Shown in pieces: positions 34,321 to 45,963 of a DNA stretch of 64,000 nucleotides. Location: NCBI GenBank assembly GCA_047967505.1, contig CM106541.1, one strand, 5' to 3'. Both the position numbers and the translations under genes were made by a program. Every line of letters starts with the position of its first letter. The first letter of the stretch is position 1. The DNA is from Dipteris shenzhenensis. Its lineage: Eukaryota > Polypodiophyta > Polypodiopsida > Gleicheniales. The notes under the pieces were generated by a model, which worked only from the letters and a program-made list of their open reading frames with translations, did not search any database and was not told the origin of the DNA.

Positions 34321-35088
34321 TCGCAAGATTTGTCACACTTTGGGGAGTTTTTGCTTATAGAGTCATGGCTTTTGGGTTAACCAATGCACCAGCTACATTT
34401 CAAGGGTTCATGAGTCATATCCTTGAGCCTTACTTGGGAAAGTTCACAAGGGTGTGTTTGGATGATTCTTGCATTTATTCTCGATGCATAGATCACATGG
34501 AGAAGTTAAAGATGGCCTTAGCTAGGATTGATGAAGAAAAAGGGTTTCTAAATCCTAGCAAATGTCATTTGGCTCAAACAAAAGTAGTCTTATTGGGGCA
34601 TATTGTGTCTGAAGAAGGCCTGCAAATGGATCCTAACAAGGTTTAAGAAATGATGGCATTGCCAAGTCCTGAGAGTGTCACTGGTGTTTGCAGAATTCTA
34701 GGAAAGAGCAAGTATTATCAACTTGTGATGATTTCACAGAGATAGCGCATCCCATGAACTTGTTGACAAGAAAAGGAATTTCTTTCCAATGGTGTGTGGA
34801 GTAACAAGAGTCTTTTCAGCAACTTAAGGAGGCCATGAGTAAGGGCCCAATATTGAAGCCCCTTGATTGGTCTCAAGACTTTTATGTAAATCCATGTGTA
34901 TCTTTGCATTCAGTTGGTACTGTATTGCTACAAAAAGGAGAGACAGGTAGAATGCAACCCATCTATTATGCTAGCTAACAACTTACAGAGGTTGAAACAA
35001 GGTATGAAGAAATGGAGTAGCAAGTCCTCTCTTTGGTGTTTTTAGTCAGAAAGTTTTGCTACTATTTATTACCTCGGGCATTTTTCTT
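34321..35088 (+). pseudogene. Reverse transcriptase of copy A, N-terminal half deleted
   Basis: At 34321-34330 the frame jumps from the linker to FGEFLLIESWLLG / GLTNAPATFQGF, skipping about 0.4 kb present in copy C (the fingers with DFCPLNACTKRD and SVCDGYS). The catalytic region is CLDDSCIYS, where most gypsy elements have F-x-D-D. The thumb-side LLGHIVSEEGLQMDP is present. A TAA near 34644 and later stops break the frame. The first RNase H is mostly missing; only a start (EEMEQQ-like, VFLVRKFCYYLLPR) remains before the duplicated segment. Confidence 0.8.
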
Positions 35089-35540
35089 TGATTCTTGGTT
35101 TCGAGGGTTGTCTTCAAAGTCAAGTTAAAGAATTGGAAATAAGAGGAGATTCTTAGCTTATTATAAAGCAAATGCAAGGGCATTACAAGACAAGAAGTCC
35201 TCATTTGAAGGAAGAATGCTTTGAAGGGCATTACAAGACAAGAGCTGAGTATAATGCTTTGATTCTTGGTTTCGAGGGTTGTCTTCAAAGTCAAGTTAAA
35301 GAATTGGAAATAAGAGGAGATTCTTAGCTTATTATAAAGCAAATGCAAGGGCATTACAAGACAAGAAGTCCTCATTTGAAGGAGCTTAATCAAAAGGCTA
35401 TGGCACTATGTAGTCAATTTGAATTTTGCAAGTTTGTTCATATAAAAAGAAGAGAAAGTCAAAGGGTAGATGAGTTAGCTACTCAAGCCATTATAGTACA
35501 AGACTGGGGGGTGGTTTCTTTGGTAGACACTGGATGGCTA
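35089..35540 (+). pseudogene. Archaeal-type RNase H of copy A with 171-bp duplication
   Basis: The segment LILGFEGCLQSQVKELEIRGDS is present twice (from 35089 and from 35260, 171 bases apart). The second copy continues into HYKTRSPHLKELNQKAMAL and ..QRVDELATQAI. Catalytic residues visible are the Glu of AEYNAL (35245-35262), the Asp of GDS and the Asp of VDELA. The first Asp region is missing. A TAG follows GDS in both copies. Confidence 0.75.
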
Positions 35541-35589
35541 GAACTGCAAGATGTTCAGCAATATGTGGAAGAAGCCATGTTTCCTCAAG

Positions 35590-36771
35590 GGTTAACTCCA
35601 CAACAGAAGCAGAGATTGGTAAGGAAGGCTGTCCCTATACTATTGTTGATGACATTCTTTATTAATTGGGAAAAGATAAGATGCTCCATCGGGTGGTCCA
35701 TCCCATGGAGACTAGGAGAATCCTAGAAATGTGTCATGAATGCTCCGGTTATTTTGCTTCAGTGAGCACAACTAGGAGAATTCTTAATGCATGTTACTTT
35801 TGCACATGCCTCCATAAGGATGTATACGAATGGTGTCGAAGTTGTAAAGTATGCCAAAAGTTTGGAAGGCGACAGTTGGATTCCTGGGCCCTTGAAGCCT
35901 ATTCCAGCATATGGACCATTTGAGAGGTGGGGGTTGGACTTTGTGGGACCACTCCCTCGCTCATCTCAGGGCAAGCATTATTTATTGGTGGCCACAGATT
36001 ATGCGACTCGGTGGGTAGAGGCCAAGGCCACAGTTAAAAGCAAGGCAAGCATAGTTGCAAAATTTCTCTTCGATCAAATTTGTTAATGCTTTGGTTGTCC
36101 TTTGGAAATTCTCACTGATCGAGGAACCTCTTTTAGAAATGAACTAATTGAAGATGTGGTGCATAAGCTAAAGATAAATCATAGCATGTCCATGCCATAC
36201 TATCCCCAATGTAATGGCTTGGCTAAGAAAACAAATGGATTGTTGCACAATTCAATGGGAAAGCTTGTAGACACCAAGAGAAGACATTGGGATAGGCACT
36301 TGGCAGAAGTTTTATGGGCTACAGAACCACACACAAGCTAGCTATTGCGTTTACACCATTCCAACTAGTGTATGGAATAGAAGCCATTGTGCCCTTTGAA
36401 TTGGAGATACATAGTCTTCGCATTGCTATTGCAAGAAAAGAAGGATAGGAGGATGCCTATGCTCAATGCTTGGTACAACTAGAACCCTTCGATGAATGCA
36501 GTTTATAGGCCTTACAAAACTTGGAAGCTTCTCAAAAAAGGCACAAGGCCTGTTTTGACACCAAATTATGCAAGAAAAAAGATATTGTAGAAGGAGATCT
36601 GGTCATGAGATTTGATAGCTGTCTGGACAAGTGGCTAGGCAAAAAATTTATCGGCCGATGGGAGGGACCATATCGAGTCAAAAAGAACTTCACAAATGGA
36701 ATGTATCAACTTGAGGATGTTGATGGCATGGTGATACCCGGATGCACGAATGAGTATCGCCTTAAATTCTT
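35590..36771 (+). pseudogene. Integrase of copy A
   Basis: Zinc domain: CHECSGYFAS..RRILNACYF..HKDVYEWCRSCKVCQ (His-His-Cys-Cys). Core: GLDFVGPLPRSSQGKHYLLV, then ILTDRGTSFRNELI, then YYPQCNGLAKKTNG. The third catalytic residue, normally Glu in this block, is Lys here (AEKTNG in copy B). C-terminal part: GRWEGPYRVKKNFTNGMYQL, with no chromodomain after it, then the sequence ends at about 36771. Frameshifts occur near 35670, 35790 and 36320, and a TAA lies at about 36083. Confidence 0.8.
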
Positions 36772-37628
36772 CCGTGTGTTCACCCTTGCTGTTATTTCCA
36801 GTTAATTCCCCACCACCACCTATGTCTTTGTCCTTGCTGTGTTTTCTCGACAAGTCTTGCGTGTCCAATCTTGCTATTGCTTTCTCTATAATCTTGTCTG
36901 GTTGCTGCAGATTTTCTTCATCCAAGTTTAGCAGATCATCTTCATCCAAGTGTTGATTGTCTTCGATGTCTCTAGTTAGATTGTCTACAAAGAAATAAAG
37001 TCAAATCAGAAATGTGTTTGAGGTGCTGTACACAGAAGACTGTAAATGTGCATCTTTACAAAAAAATACATACCCTCCTTTTTCTCTATATTCACGCTTC
37101 TGTACAATGATCGCACAACAGATTTCTTCTTGTGTTGTATGTGGCACTTCATCTTAGTAAGAGCTTCCTTAACCGGCAAACTTTCATCTGCTGAACAATA
37201 TATAATACATGAATAGATGCAACATATAAAACAGGAATAAATGAAATAGATAAAACGGGAACTTATGAAAAGAAATACCCTCTTTTGGCCACATAGGAAA
37301 AAAAACAGTGCTACCTCTCTCCTCTGTAATTTCAGGTCCCCCTGTGCCATTGCCTACTGCTTTTTTACTATTTCCAACATTTCATCCTTGTCATATTCTT
37401 GATCCCCAACATCCTCCAAGGAGTTGTCATCTTCCAACTGACTTCCATCGAATAGTTGTTCATTGTCTTCTTTTCCACACCAGGCATGCCCCTCTACCTG
37501 TTGCTCTTTCTTGGTGTCTATGAAGACATTTGAAATGTTAGGAGTTTCACATTTCTCATTTTCAACAGCTTCAACTTGCTTTGTACCAGTCTTCAACTTT
37601 TTTGGACATGGTATTTTGGTGTCTTTAC
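36772..37628 (-). pseudogene. Three spliced exons of an acidic, probably nuclear-type gene, truncated at its 3' end
   Basis: Minus strand. Exon 1 (37628-37315) follows CACAAACAG and ends before GTAGCA. Exon 2 (37187-37074) follows TTCAGCAG and ends before GTATGT. Exon 3 starts at 36984 after TTTCTTTGTAG. Both junctions keep one reading frame: ..EITEERDESLPVKEAL.. and ..NIEKKEDNLTRDIED... The protein is Glu/Asp/Lys-rich (QLEDDNSLEDVGDQEYD, HLDEDDLLNLDEENL) with a basic patch (HIQHKKKSVVRSLYRSV). A one-base shortfall in an A-run of exon 1 (about 37350) shifts the frame once. Exon 3 stops where retrotransposon copy A begins. No domain recognised; it could be a host gene or one captured by a transposon. 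Confidence 0.6.
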
Positions 37629-37720
37629 CTGTTTGTGTAAGGAAAAGAAACTGATTTCAAAAGGCAAATAGATTATTTAAAGATAGAAAATAAAAAAAAT
37701 AGTAGTATTTAAACTTGAAG

Positions 37721-37814
37721 GAAATATGGCCCTTGAGGGGTCCCCTTTAGGGGCAAGGGACATATTCCAACACAGCCCTTGTCCCTAAAGGAGACCCCTC
37801 AAGGGCCATATTTC
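37721..37814. repeat. Fold-back element, copy 2 (ATATGGCCCTTGAGGGG family)
   Basis: Arm 1 (37721-37759) GAAATATGGCCCTTGAGGGG.. and arm 2 (37776-37814) are inverted complements with few mismatches, separated by 16 bases. Flanking CCAACACAG and TTGTGTTGG extend the pairing. It shares the inner 37 bases with the fold-back at 16952-17117. Confidence 0.85.
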
Positions 37815-37845
37815 CATTGGTTGTGTTGGAGTCCAGATGTGATTG

Positions 37846-38344
37846 GTGCTAAATAGTACTAAGTGCTAAGTGCTACTAATAGTACTAAATACTACTAATA
37901 CTACTAAGTACTGCTACATAGTACTAAATACTAGTAATACTGCTAAGTACTAAACAGTACTAATGCTAATCCTAATACTGCTAGATGATACTAAGTGGTA
38001 ACTAAGGTACTAAATACTACTAATACTAAATAGTACTAAGTGCTAGCTAGTGCTAAATACTACTCAATACTATTGATACTAAATAGTACTACATACTACT
38101 AAATACTAGTGATACTAAATAGTACCAAGTGCTAACTAGTGCTAAATACTACTAAATACTACTAATACTACTAAATAGTACTAAATGCTACATATTAAAT
38201 AGTACTAACTGCTAACTTAGAGAGCTAAATAGTAGATGATAAATAGTATTAAATGCTAAATAGTATTGAATGTTCAATAGTACTAAATGTTGAATAGTAC
38301 TAAATACTAAATAGTACTAAATGCTAGATAGTGCTAAATGGTAC
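37846..38344. repeat. AGTACT-rich satellite-like array 2
   Basis: Irregular repeats of CTAAATAGTACTAAGTGCTA and ACTACTAATACTA. It ends in GGTAC directly against the LTR at 38345. Confidence 0.85.
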
Positions 38345-40248
38345 TGTGACATGAAGTTGGGGGTAATAAACTTCACGAACCTCTTCACTTCCTACTGCTT
38401 TCGAACTGAGTGATAAAGGTATTCATCATTGGGAAAGGGACATTAAAAATAAGCTTTTATACCAAGAGACCACATCATACTATCCTCCCTTAGATGAGAA
38501 TGAAGATGGTAACATCCCAAGTGATGTTGTACTCAAGCGTAGGGAGAAGGAAAGGATAAGCAGAGGCCATAATCTCAACAAGTCGGTCTATGCCAAAGAG
38601 AAGAGCGATATGTTGTTAAAAGATCTTGTGGCTCAACATGACATGAATAATATATATTGAGGAGTTTGAAGGGGCTGATTGGGTCAGATGGGTAGGTTCT
38701 GGGGAAACATTGCACCTCCTTCATAGATACCTTTACAATTAGCTCAAAACGCTCTACAAACTATCATTAGACACAGAGGCCTATAACTTTCAGTAAAGAC
38801 ATGATATCAAATATTCAAACACATATTAAGATGCGTCTTAAAATGGACTTCACTCTGATATAATTTTCGTAAGAAACAAAGAAGCGTTCGGAAAGATATG
38901 GGCAGTTTACTGGGTGAGGGTAAAAACTATCTTAAAAAGAAACAGTCACACACAGAGATTCATAGCTTTTTGGGTTGACATCTAACACACAATAACTAAA
39001 GACATAAGATGATTTTTTTTGAAGAGAGCTTCACGCTGAAATAAATTTCATTCAAATCGAACCATTGAGCGAAAAGTTATGAGCAAAATACTGGTAGGGG
39101 ATCAAACTGTTATGAAAAACACCTACTCCTTCTACTGGTGCCGACTTGGGAGAATAATACATCCATGATTAGACTTCATCAACGATCCAAGTCCCATATA
39201 TGTCACATAGGAGGGAAGAAAGACCTCCTTTTGTGACTTGGGAAATAGATCAATCATGTATGTGCAATGAGCAGCCGAATAGACAACACTTTCGAGCACT
39301 TTGGAAGAGAAAACAATGGAAAAAGGAAAGAGACACTAAGAGAGAGAACTTGAAGTGACCTTCATTACCAATAGAGTGAGACTCCACTCCAATGCAACTT
39401 AAAATACTACAATCACAAGGGAGAAGAAGAGGTTTCATATGTACAAGAGGGAGCGGAAGCTCCAAGACTACTCATAGAGAGAGAATAAACTAGAGAGAGA
39501 TGGACTCAAGAGTCTACATAAGAGAATATCTACAAGAGGGATAGAAGGCTCATGGAAGAGGCTTGATGAGACTAGAGCTACAGCAACATGAGGCCTAATG
39601 GTGGAAGAGATGATGAAGAAGCGAGAGGAGGGATCATTTTATAGAGATTTTATCACCCTCCTTCACCCATTTACAAATTGCTGCCTATAGATTCCTTTCC
39701 CCATCAAGCACATAAGCCCGTGTGTCACCATCCATGTCCTTTTTGGCTACTTATGCCATGTGTCCCATCAAAAGATGCTCAACTCTTAAAATATTGAGAA
39801 AGTCAAGAGTCTCCCAGATGAAGCCCATAGGAACCCTCTCTTTTCCATATGTCCACATCCTCCTTATTCCACATAGGAATTCTAGAAGGATTCCTCTTGA
39901 CTCCACACTCCTCCACATGCCTTCCACATGCTTGACATGTGATCTCTCTTATATTATTGGAACACATGGACATGAGCCCACCTCTTTATATGACTCACTC
40001 TTCCTATTTTCTAAAAATCCCATAATATCCCATACACAAATAACTCTCACCCCATACCAAGGTATTTATAATTCATACATATGGTATTTACAATGATCCA
40101 TTCCACTCATCCTCTCAATCCCATACAATATCTTAGAAAATAGAAATAAGTGAGAGCCGCTAGGCTATCACTTGAGACTCAACTCTTATCAAACATAGAG
40201 AAAAACAATACCAATGCCAAATTAAAAATATCAAATTTTGGCGTCACA
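38345..40248 (-). mobile_element. 3' LTR of copy B, full length
   Basis: Read on the minus strand it starts TGTGACGCCAAAATTTG and ends GTCACA, 1904 bases. It matches the copy C 5' LTR (1886 bases) along its length. The minus-strand TATAAAATGA near 39640 is the position of the TATA box that is TATAAAAGGAG in the other LTR. Confidence 0.9.
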
Positions 40249-40261
40249 TCTTTCCCCCCCC
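40249..40261 (-). other. Polypurine tract of copy B
   Basis: Minus strand GGGGGGGGAAAGA immediately before the LTR TGTGACG. The same tract is at about 59367-59380 in copy C. Confidence 0.8.
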
Positions 40262-40329
40262 AGCAGATCCTCTCTAGTGACAAAGAGGGTCTAGTGGCCC
40301 TCAAGGTGGTCAAGCATAGAAGAATTTAA

Positions 40330-41480
40330 GGTGATATTCATCGGTGCATCTAGGTATCACCATGCCATCAACATCCTGAAGCAGATAGGCTCCATGGGTG
40401 AACTTCTTTTTGACTCGATATGGCTCCTCCCATCAATCGATAAACGTTTTTTCTAGCTGCTTGTCCAGACAGCTATCAAATCTCATGACCAGATCTCCTT
40501 TTACAATATCTTTCTTCTTGCATAATTTGGTGTCAAAACAGGCCTTGTGCCTTTTTTGAGAAGCTTCCATGTTTTGTAAGGCCTATAATCTGCATTCATC
40601 CAAGGCTTCTAGTTGTACCAAGCATTGAGCATAGGCATCCTCCTATCCTTCTTTTCTTGCAACAATAGTGTGAAGACTATGTATCTCCAATTCAATGGGC
40701 AAAATGGTTTCTATTCCATACACTAGTTGGAATGGTGTAAACACAATAGCTAGCTTGTGTGTGGTTCTGTAAGCCCATAAAACTTTTGCCAAGTGCCTAT
40801 CCCAATGCCTTTTCTTGGTGTCTACAAGCTTTCCCATTGAATTGTGCAACAATCCATTTGTTTTCTCAGCCAAGCCATTACATTAGGGATAGTATGGCAT
40901 GGACATGCTATGATTTATCTTTAGCTTATGCACCACATCTTCAATTAGTTCATTTCTAAAAGAGGTTCCTCCATCAGTGAGAATTTCCAAAGGACAACCA
41001 AAGCATGAATGAATTTAATCAAAGAGAAATTTTGCAACTATGCTTGCCTTGCTATTGGCTGTGTCCTTGGCCTCTACCCACCAAGTCACATAATCTGTGG
41101 CCACTAATAAATAATGCTTGCCCTGAGATGAGCAAGGTTGTGGTCCCACAAAGTCCAACCCCCACCTCTCAAATGATCCATATGTTGGAATAGGCTTGAA
41201 GGGCCTAGGATTGTCGCCTTCCAAACCTTTGGCATACTTTACAACTTTGACACCATTCATATACATCCTTAAGGAGGTGTGGCCAAAAGTAACCTGCATT
41301 AAGAATTCTCCTAGCTATGCTTGCTGAAGCAAAATGACTAGAGCATTCATGACACATTTCTAGGATTCCCCTAGTCTCCGTGGGATGGACCACCTGATGG
41401 AGCACCTAATCTTTTCCCAATTTATAAAGAATGTCATCAACAATAGTATAGGGACAAGCCTTCCTTACCAATCTCTGCTT
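40330..41480 (-). pseudogene. Integrase of copy B
   Basis: Zinc domain (about 41400-41205) with CHECSSHFASASIARRI.. and CQSCKVCQ. Core (41299-40900) with GLDFVGPQPCSSQGKHYLLV, then the second Asp block, ILTDGGTSFRN. The third block reads CNGLAEKTNG with the catalytic Glu retained, unlike copies A and C. A TAA replaces the Gln codon just before it. C-terminal GDLVMRFDSCL.. continues to about 40330. Confidence 0.8.
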
Positions 41481-41519
41481 CTATTGTGGAGTTAACCCTC
41501 AAGGAAACATGCCTTCTTC

Positions 41520-42330
41520 CACATATTGATAAACATCTTGCAGTTCTAGCCATCCAGTGTCTACCAAAGAAACCACCCCTCGGTCTTGTACTACAATGGC
41601 TTGAGTAGCTAACTCATCTACCCTTTGATTTTCTTTTCTGTTTATATGAACAAACTTGCAAAAATCAAGCTAACTACATAGTGCCATAGCCTTTTGATTA
41701 AGCTCCTTCAAATGAGGACTTCTTGTCTTGTGCCCTTGCATTTGCTTTATAATAAGCTAAGAATCTCCTCTAAATTCCAATTCTTTAACTTGACTTTGAA
41801 GACAACCCTCCAAACCAAGAATCAAAGCATTATACTCAACTGCATTGTTAGTTGTGAAACCTAGAAGCTCTTGTCCTCTTGCCCACACCTATTGATGTTC
41901 AGAATCCATCAAGACTATCCCCCTGGCTCCTTGTTGGCATGAACCACTAAAAGCCCCATCAAAAGACAAAACAAGAGCTATTGGTAGTGTATCCCTTTCA
42001 TCTTTAATGTTATCCTTACATTTCTTTTCTTCTCCTAGATCCTCTTTTCCTGTGAGCAAATCGGCCATAGTGGACCTAGTGGTATTTTCAATGACAAAAT
42101 AGAAAGAGAACTCTTGAAGCTCTCACAACCATTTTGCAAATCTCCCCCCTAGGATTAGGCTTGTGAACTAGATATTCTAATATAGACTAAGAGGTAAGGA
42201 AGAAAAATGGTTGAGGTAATAAATAGGAGCGAAACTTTCTGACTGAAAACACCAAAGAGAGGTCTTGCTGCTCCATTTCTTCATACCTTGTTTCCACCTC
42301 TGTAAGCTATCAGCTGGCATAATAGATGCG
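41520..42330 (-). pseudogene. First RNase H and archaeal-type RNase H of copy B
   Basis: The first, gypsy-type domain (about 42330-42040) is degraded (YLLPQPFFFLTS..ILEYLV-like, MADLLTG end). The second (42000-41520) has LSFDGAFSGSCQQGARGIVL with the first catalytic Asp, NNAVEYNALILGLEGC with Glu, LEFRGDS with Asp and VDELATQAI with the last Asp. Two RNase H domains in series is the hallmark of the Tat lineage. Stops interrupt several times. Confidence 0.75.
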
Positions 42331-43340
42331 TTTTATTCTACCTACCTCTCCTTTTTGTAGCAATATAGCACCAACTAAATGCAAAGATACACTTGGATTT
42401 ACATAAAAGTCTTGAGACCAATCAGGGGACTTCAATATTAGGCCCTTACTCATGGCCTCCTTAAGTTGCTAAAAAGACTCTTGTTGCTCCACACCCCTCC
42501 TTTTCTTATCAACAAGTTCATGGGATGCACTATCTCTGTGAAATCATCACAAATTGATAATACTTGCTCTTTCCTAGAATTCTACAAGCACCAGTGACAC
42601 TATCAGGACTTGGCAATGCCATGGTTTCTTGAACCTTGTCAGGATCCATTTGCAGGCCTTCTTCAGAGACAATATGCCCCAACAAGACTACTTTTATTTG
42701 AGCCAAATGACACTTGCTAGGATTTAGATAGCCTTTTTCTTTATCAATCCTAGTTAAGGCCATCTTTAACTTCTCCATGTGATCTATGCACCGAGAATAA
42801 ATGCAAAAATCATCCAAAAACACCCTTATGAACTTTCCCAAGTAAGGCTCAAGGACTTGACTCATGAACCTTTGAAATGTAGTCGGTGCATTGGTCAACT
42901 TGAAAGGCATGACTCTATAAGCAAAAACTCCCCAAGGTGTGACAAATGATGTCTTCTTTTGATCTTCCTTCCGAATGCAAATTTGAAAGTACCCAGAATA
43001 CCCATCACATATAGAATACATCTCATGCCTTGCTACTTGGTCTAGTATTTCATCTTGGAATGGAAAAGGAAAATGATCCCTCTTAGTGCATGCATTCAAA
43101 GGACAAAAGTCCACACAAACCCGCCACTTATTTTCTTTCTTTGGTGTGACAACTACAGGAGATATCCATTTTGAATCATCAACAGGAAAGATGAATCCTG
43201 CCTCAAGTAGTTGTGTTATCTCTTTCTTTAGTGCCTCAGCTTGGATCACCCCCAATCACCTTAAGCATTGCACAACTGGCTTGCTTTTTGGCTTTAACTC
43301 AATCTTGTGCTCCAGAAGAGAGGCTGGATGAACATATGAA
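42331..43340 (-). pseudogene. Reverse transcriptase of copy B
   Basis: The long frame 43255-42530 runs ALKKEITQLLEAGFIFPV, then WRVCVDFCPLNACTKRDHF, SICDGYSGYFQI, FAYRVMPFKLTNAPTTFQRF, VFLDDFCIYSR (the catalytic F-x-D-D) and LLGHIVSEEGLQ. It is the best-preserved RT in the window. Downstream (42530-42331) the thumb and connection contain frameshifts and stops. Confidence 0.85.
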
Positions 43341-44234
43341 TAGCTTGTTGCAAAGAGATATGGGAAGTCATCTAACATATCCAAGTACTGGAGCTTCTCA
43401 CTACCTGATAGAGAATCACCAAGAAGCTCTTCATTGCATTGGCATCATTTAGTGTGCTCCACATCCTCTACATGAAGTGTGTCTATAGGATCTTCTTATA
43501 CCACCACCTTGTTCCCTCCTGACTCATCCTGATCAACACAAAGACAAAGACCATAGGCCACTCCTTCCACCTCACCCTCTGAGCTAGACTCCTCGAAGTT
43601 ACACCATGTCTCTTCTTCTTCATCGGTTTGAACTCTTTGATGTTGAGGACTCCTCCTTGACAACTTCATTTTTGTGACTTTTGATGTTGTAGCACACCTT
43701 CTTATCATTTCCTTGTGCAAAATCAATTCTCCAATATCCCACTTTTGAACAGCCTTCACCTTGCATAGGCAAGGCCTTCCCAAAATCAATGGATAGTCAC
43801 GAGCATCTGGTAGGGATCACTTGAAAAGTAGTCGGCACAGAAATTCCACATACATCCACTTCTAGATTCTTCACAACTCCCAAGGTCTTTACCATAGCAT
43901 TGTCAGCCAATTTGATGCGATAAGGAGAGGTAGTACTAGAGTTTTTGAAATCAGCATCTATCATGGTCTTCTCACTCATGACATTAATCGATGCACCTCC
44001 ATCAATATGCACATTAGAAATCACTCGACCATCAATGATCACATCAACCATAGGTACATCATCACCAACATCTATATCTACCTTTTGAGGAACATGAATG
44101 GCACTTTTCTTCTTTTTCTTCTTTGACACTCTTGTGTTTGCTAGATTTCCCCATTCTTTCTGTAGTTTTGGAGACAAAGTAAGTAATTGACCAAAGGTGA
44201 CATGAGCTTCCTTTTCTTTAAGGTCGGACAACAA
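43341..44234 (-). pseudogene. Protease and acidic linker of copy B
   Basis: The frame from 44234 has VSKKKKKKSAIHV, then VDVIIDGRVISNVHIDGGAS (active-site region) and the ..SSTTSPYRIKLADN segment that copy A lacks. A frameshift near 43797 separates it from LILGRPCLCKVKAVQKWD. The linker (about 43690-43340) is Glu/Ser-rich and ends in a YLFATSYSYV-like segment before RT, open here whereas copy C has stops at this place. Confidence 0.75.
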
Positions 44235-45838
44235 GTCATAGCTTCCAATGCCTTCTCCTAAAGGAAAGTCTGACTGGCTAATTCTCCTTCTAGATTCCTT
44301 CTTTTTCTTACTACTGTGTTCCTCTTCTTGATGTTCCTCATCTACTTCTTCCTTACTTTCTTCTTCTTCTTTTACTTTACCTCTCTTTCCTCATCATTAC
44401 CTCTCTTTCCTCATCCCTTGAAGAAGCTTCTAACAAGGATACTTGTTTTTCTTCTTTCTTTCTCAATCTAGGACACTCAGGGCGATAGTGACCTTTTTCA
44501 TTACATTCATAGCAAGTGACCCCACTTTTATCTCAAGGCCTATCCTCACTCTTTGGTGCTCTAGGTTGTCATGCATTAACCAAATGCAATTTCATATCAG
44601 CATGTCGTGCATTAACCTAATCCAATTTCAAATCAGCAAACTCTGCCATCAATTGGGAGATATTATGATCTAGCTCAGAGGAATTTGGTACCTGAGGAGT
44701 GCCCATTACCTCCACCTTAGAAGTTAAAGCTATTGAAGACACAAAAGAGGATTCGATCTTTAGAGAAGCTTCTTTCTTGGTCACAATGTGAAGTGCCTCC
44801 ATGTAGTTGGGTCTTTACTCATTACTTTTGAGTGAAGATGAGGCTTCAAAGCCATAACAAATTTGCTCATCTTTAAGTGCTCCATCCTTGAGAGACTTTG
44901 AGGGGTCAATGATGCAGATGCCATAGCTTGCAAAGCTGCCCTTTCATACTTTGTCCATAAAGTTTCATACCGGATTGCCAACACAGATACCATCTTACCC
45001 TCTCCTTGATAGAACCGGTCCAACTGAAACATCAAAGCATTTGGTGACTCCAATGCCCCAAATCTCTGTTTTATTGTAGCCATCACTTGGTCCCAGTCCT
45101 CCTTGGTAGAGTCCGAGCAAGGCCTCATGCCAACTCAAGGCTACATCTTCAAGAAAATTGAGCAAAATCTCTGCCTGGTCCTTCATGGACCATCCAGAAA
45201 ACTGGAATCCTCGAACAAAATCTCGAAGATAAGACTCCAGGTCTTTCCCTTGGGTCCCTCAAAACATTAGAATTTTCACCATGATGAAACACAAAAAGGA
45301 AACACCAAGATCCAAATACTATCCTAAACAATATCCAAACAAGATCCCACAAAGCCTTAGTATACTAAGACCAACTTATTATGCATAACCACTTGTTAAA
45401 AACCTTTCACAATGTGATCCTCAACAAAATCTTCAAAAATAAGTGACCAACTAGCACCATGAAAACATTGTATATACATGCATTCAAGAATCACCCTTGT
45501 CACAATTGGAAGTACACATAACAGCTTCAAGATATTGTACTCTTCATCATTTACATAGCAAAAGAAGTTGAAAGCATTGAGAATCACCACTCCACTGTTA
45601 TAGTAAAAAACTACCCAAAAACTCAACTCTTCTTCACACCAAACTGTCAGTGCATGAAACAATCTGCAATCTATCATTGTGCCTGCTATCGGCATTGTCA
45701 ATTCACCAACATAATCAAGAGTGCAAACATAAAGGATATGATCATCATGACTGTGCGAATGGCTTGAGCATCACCTTCACAATATTCTAGTTCTCTTAAA
45801 CAGGTTGCAATCTCTTCTAACGGAGTTCTTCCAGGCAT
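44235..45838 (-). pseudogene. Gag of copy B
   Basis: The ATG at 45838 opens MPGRTPLEEIATCL... The extra N-terminal block (45701-45396) reads WCEEELSFWVVFYYNSG and VNDEEYNILKLLCVLP. Capsid-like region: 45250-44617 with FSGWSMKDQAEILLNF and DRFYQGEGKMVSVLA. A TGA lies at about 44535, the same codon as in copies A and C, followed by the zinc knuckle CYECNEKGHYRPEC (about 44517-44476). Confidence 0.75.
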
Positions 45839-45940
45839 CTTCTTTATCACATAAAAAAACACATGCCTATACTAGGCATAACATGCGATCAAGTACACTC
45901 CAGACTGTTTAGTAAGGTGGGATGAATCCAATACTAAATG

Positions 45941-45958
45941 TACCCGGCATCTCCACCA
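45941..45958 (-). other. Primer-binding site of copy B
   Basis: Minus strand TGGTGGAGATGCCGGGTA, five bases inside the 5' LTR end. TGGTGGAGATGC is closest to what I recall of plant tRNA-Ala complements. Confidence 0.55.
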
Positions 45959-45963
45959 ATAGG

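Larger units (their letters stand above)
30511..36771 (+). mobile_element. Tat-type Ty3/gypsy retrotransposon copy A (3' end lost)
   Basis: Structure: 5' LTR, primer site, gag, protease, RT, archaeal-type RNase H, integrase, then an abrupt end within the integrase C-terminal region at about 36771. Beyond that point unrelated spliced-gene sequence begins. No 3' LTR or polypurine tract follows. It differs from copies B and C by an internal LTR deletion, a deletion of about 0.4 kb in RT, loss of the first RNase H, and a 171-base duplication. The family assignment to Tat rests on the double RNase H seen in copies B and C and the absence of a chromodomain. Confidence 0.85.
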
